This document shows, one piece after another, positions 6,210 through 6,285 of a stretch of DNA of 6,285 nucleotides. The notes beneath the pieces are model-generated. The model was not told where the DNA came from and searched no databases. It saw nothing but the letters and a program-made list of their open reading frames with translations. The stretch's first letter is position 1. The number at the start of each line of letters is the position of its first letter. This stretch comes from an uncultured Pseudomonadota bacterium (lineage in GTDB: Bacteria > Pseudomonadota > Gammaproteobacteria > Burkholderiales > Methylophilaceae): assembly GCA_903860085.1 (NCBI GenBank), contig CAIOPD010000086.1:1-6285 (forward strand). The letters run 5' to 3'. The position numbers and the translations under genes were made by a program.

Positions 6210-6285
6210 CTACGCGTGTTCATGCGAAGTCTCCTCAGTGAGTTCTTGCTTCACAGAGTTGTCTTGTTGCACAATCTCTCCACAA
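6210..6285 (-). CDS. tnpB: TnpB (OrfB) RNA-guided nuclease, last 24 codons only
   Basis: An open minus-strand frame enters at the window edge and ends at the TAG at 6210-6212. The first full codon visible is TGT at 6284-6282. It encodes CGEIVQQDNSVKQELTEETS followed by HEHA. The start, a CGE followed by a variable charged tail with KQE-(L/P)-TE, resembles the tails of TnpB proteins of IS1341-type elements as I remember them (often ACGE...VKQEPTE). The stop lies 10 bp before the terminal hairpin, the usual tight spacing that lets the guide RNA overlap the coding end. The catalytic RuvC residues and zinc finger are outside the window, so activity cannot be judged. The frame alone would be too short to call; position next to a recognisable right end carries the assignment. 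Confidence 0.75.
   Translation of the reverse strand, partial: CGEIVQQDNSVKQELTEETSHEHA

Larger units (their letters stand above)
6148..6285 (-). ncRNA. Predicted TnpB omega RNA (reRNA): 3' scaffold plus guide, 5' end outside the window
   Basis: TnpB-encoding IS200/IS605 elements make a guide RNA from the tnpB 3' end and right end, with the guide portion lying just past the element. On the minus strand the scaffold would run from beyond 6285 to 6168. Three hairpins can be drawn: 6255-6279 (8 bp with one bulged base, 8-nt loop), 6224-6254 (outer 6 bp including one T-G pair) and the terminal hairpin 6173-6199. The guide would be about 16-20 nt from 6167 downward, ttttgccaagcgtcacgcaa, which is antisense to the last codons of glnS. 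The family rule is established for ISDra2-type TnpB; that this RNA is made here is inference. Confidence 0.5.
6168..6285 (-). mobile_element. Right end of an IS200/IS605-family (tnpB, IS1341-type) element; remainder outside the window
   Basis: Read on the minus strand, the sequence downstream of the tnpB stop is GAAT, an imperfect hairpin with a GGGG-containing bulge, then GATGTCAA. This is the conserved right end of many tnpB elements (GGGGAGGATGTCAA). GAAT at the 5' foot of the hairpin and TCAA after it match the right guide and right cleavage tetranucleotides described for IS608, and cleavage 3' of TCAA puts the boundary between 6168 and 6167. These elements transpose as single strands through a Y1 transposase (TnpA), make no target duplication and lack terminal inverted repeats. 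Whether a tnpA is present cannot be seen. The left end and its target tetranucleotide lie beyond 6285. Confidence 0.85.

Noticed and set aside
6044..6241. Plus-strand 65-codon frame crossing the glnS/element border
   Set aside because: It is a shifted-frame shadow of glnS running into the element's antisense strand; no recognisable protein.
1..6285. CRISPR arrays, tRNA or rRNA genes, riboswitches
   Set aside because: No spaced direct repeats, tRNA-like cloverleaf or rRNA-like segment was seen; the only sizeable non-coding gap (4275-4404) is about 130 bp and shows just promoter-like sequence.

Overview
The window looks like ordinary chromosome of a betaproteobacterium, most likely a methylotroph of the family Methylophilaceae (Methylotenera/Methylophilus-like). 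This rests on moderate-to-low GC by eye, on the birA-coaX-SPOR gene order typical of Betaproteobacteria, and on the general character of the GlnRS and dihydrolipoamide dehydrogenase sequences. The genus is an inference; no database was consulted.

Layout. (1) 1-1841, plus strand: the 3' end of lpdA (E3 dihydrolipoamide dehydrogenase, C-terminal dimerisation domain with the His-Glu catalytic pair), then after only 5 bp a complete FAD-linked 2-hydroxyacid dehydrogenase of the GlcD/D-lactate dehydrogenase type. (2) 1838-4274, minus strand: a tight three-gene operon read birA -> coaX -> SPOR-domain membrane protein, with overlapping stop and start codons at both junctions (ATGA and TGATG). Its last gene meets the plus-strand oxidase tail to tail, with interlocked stop codons at 1838-1841. 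(3) 4275-4404: a short divergent intergenic region that must hold the promoters of birA (minus) and glnS (plus). (4) 4405-6171, plus strand: a complete glnS. (5) 6168-6285: the right end of an IS200/IS605-family (IS1341/TnpB-type) element, with the last 24 codons of tnpB on the minus strand and a terminal hairpin flanked by GAAT and TCAA. The rest of the element lies beyond the window.

How the parts work together. birA (biotin-protein ligase and probable biotin repressor) and coaX (first step of CoA synthesis from pantothenate) both supply cofactors to acetyl-CoA and fatty-acid metabolism, and lpdA belongs to the 2-oxo-acid dehydrogenase complexes that make acyl-CoA. The conserved genes otherwise look like unlinked housekeeping functions.

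The most interesting part is the glnS/transposon junction. The element's terminal TCAA (minus strand) appears to supply the TGA stop codon of the essential glnS gene. If the insertion target was TTAC, as in IS608, the empty site would read CAA AAG TAA, so the element would have landed in the original stop codon and replaced it with its own. TnpB elements make an omega/reRNA whose guide is the DNA just outside the right end. The guide here is therefore predicted to be the antisense of the last ~20 bases of glnS, which would direct TnpB to the empty glnS allele. Three hairpins can be drawn in the visible part of the predicted RNA scaffold.
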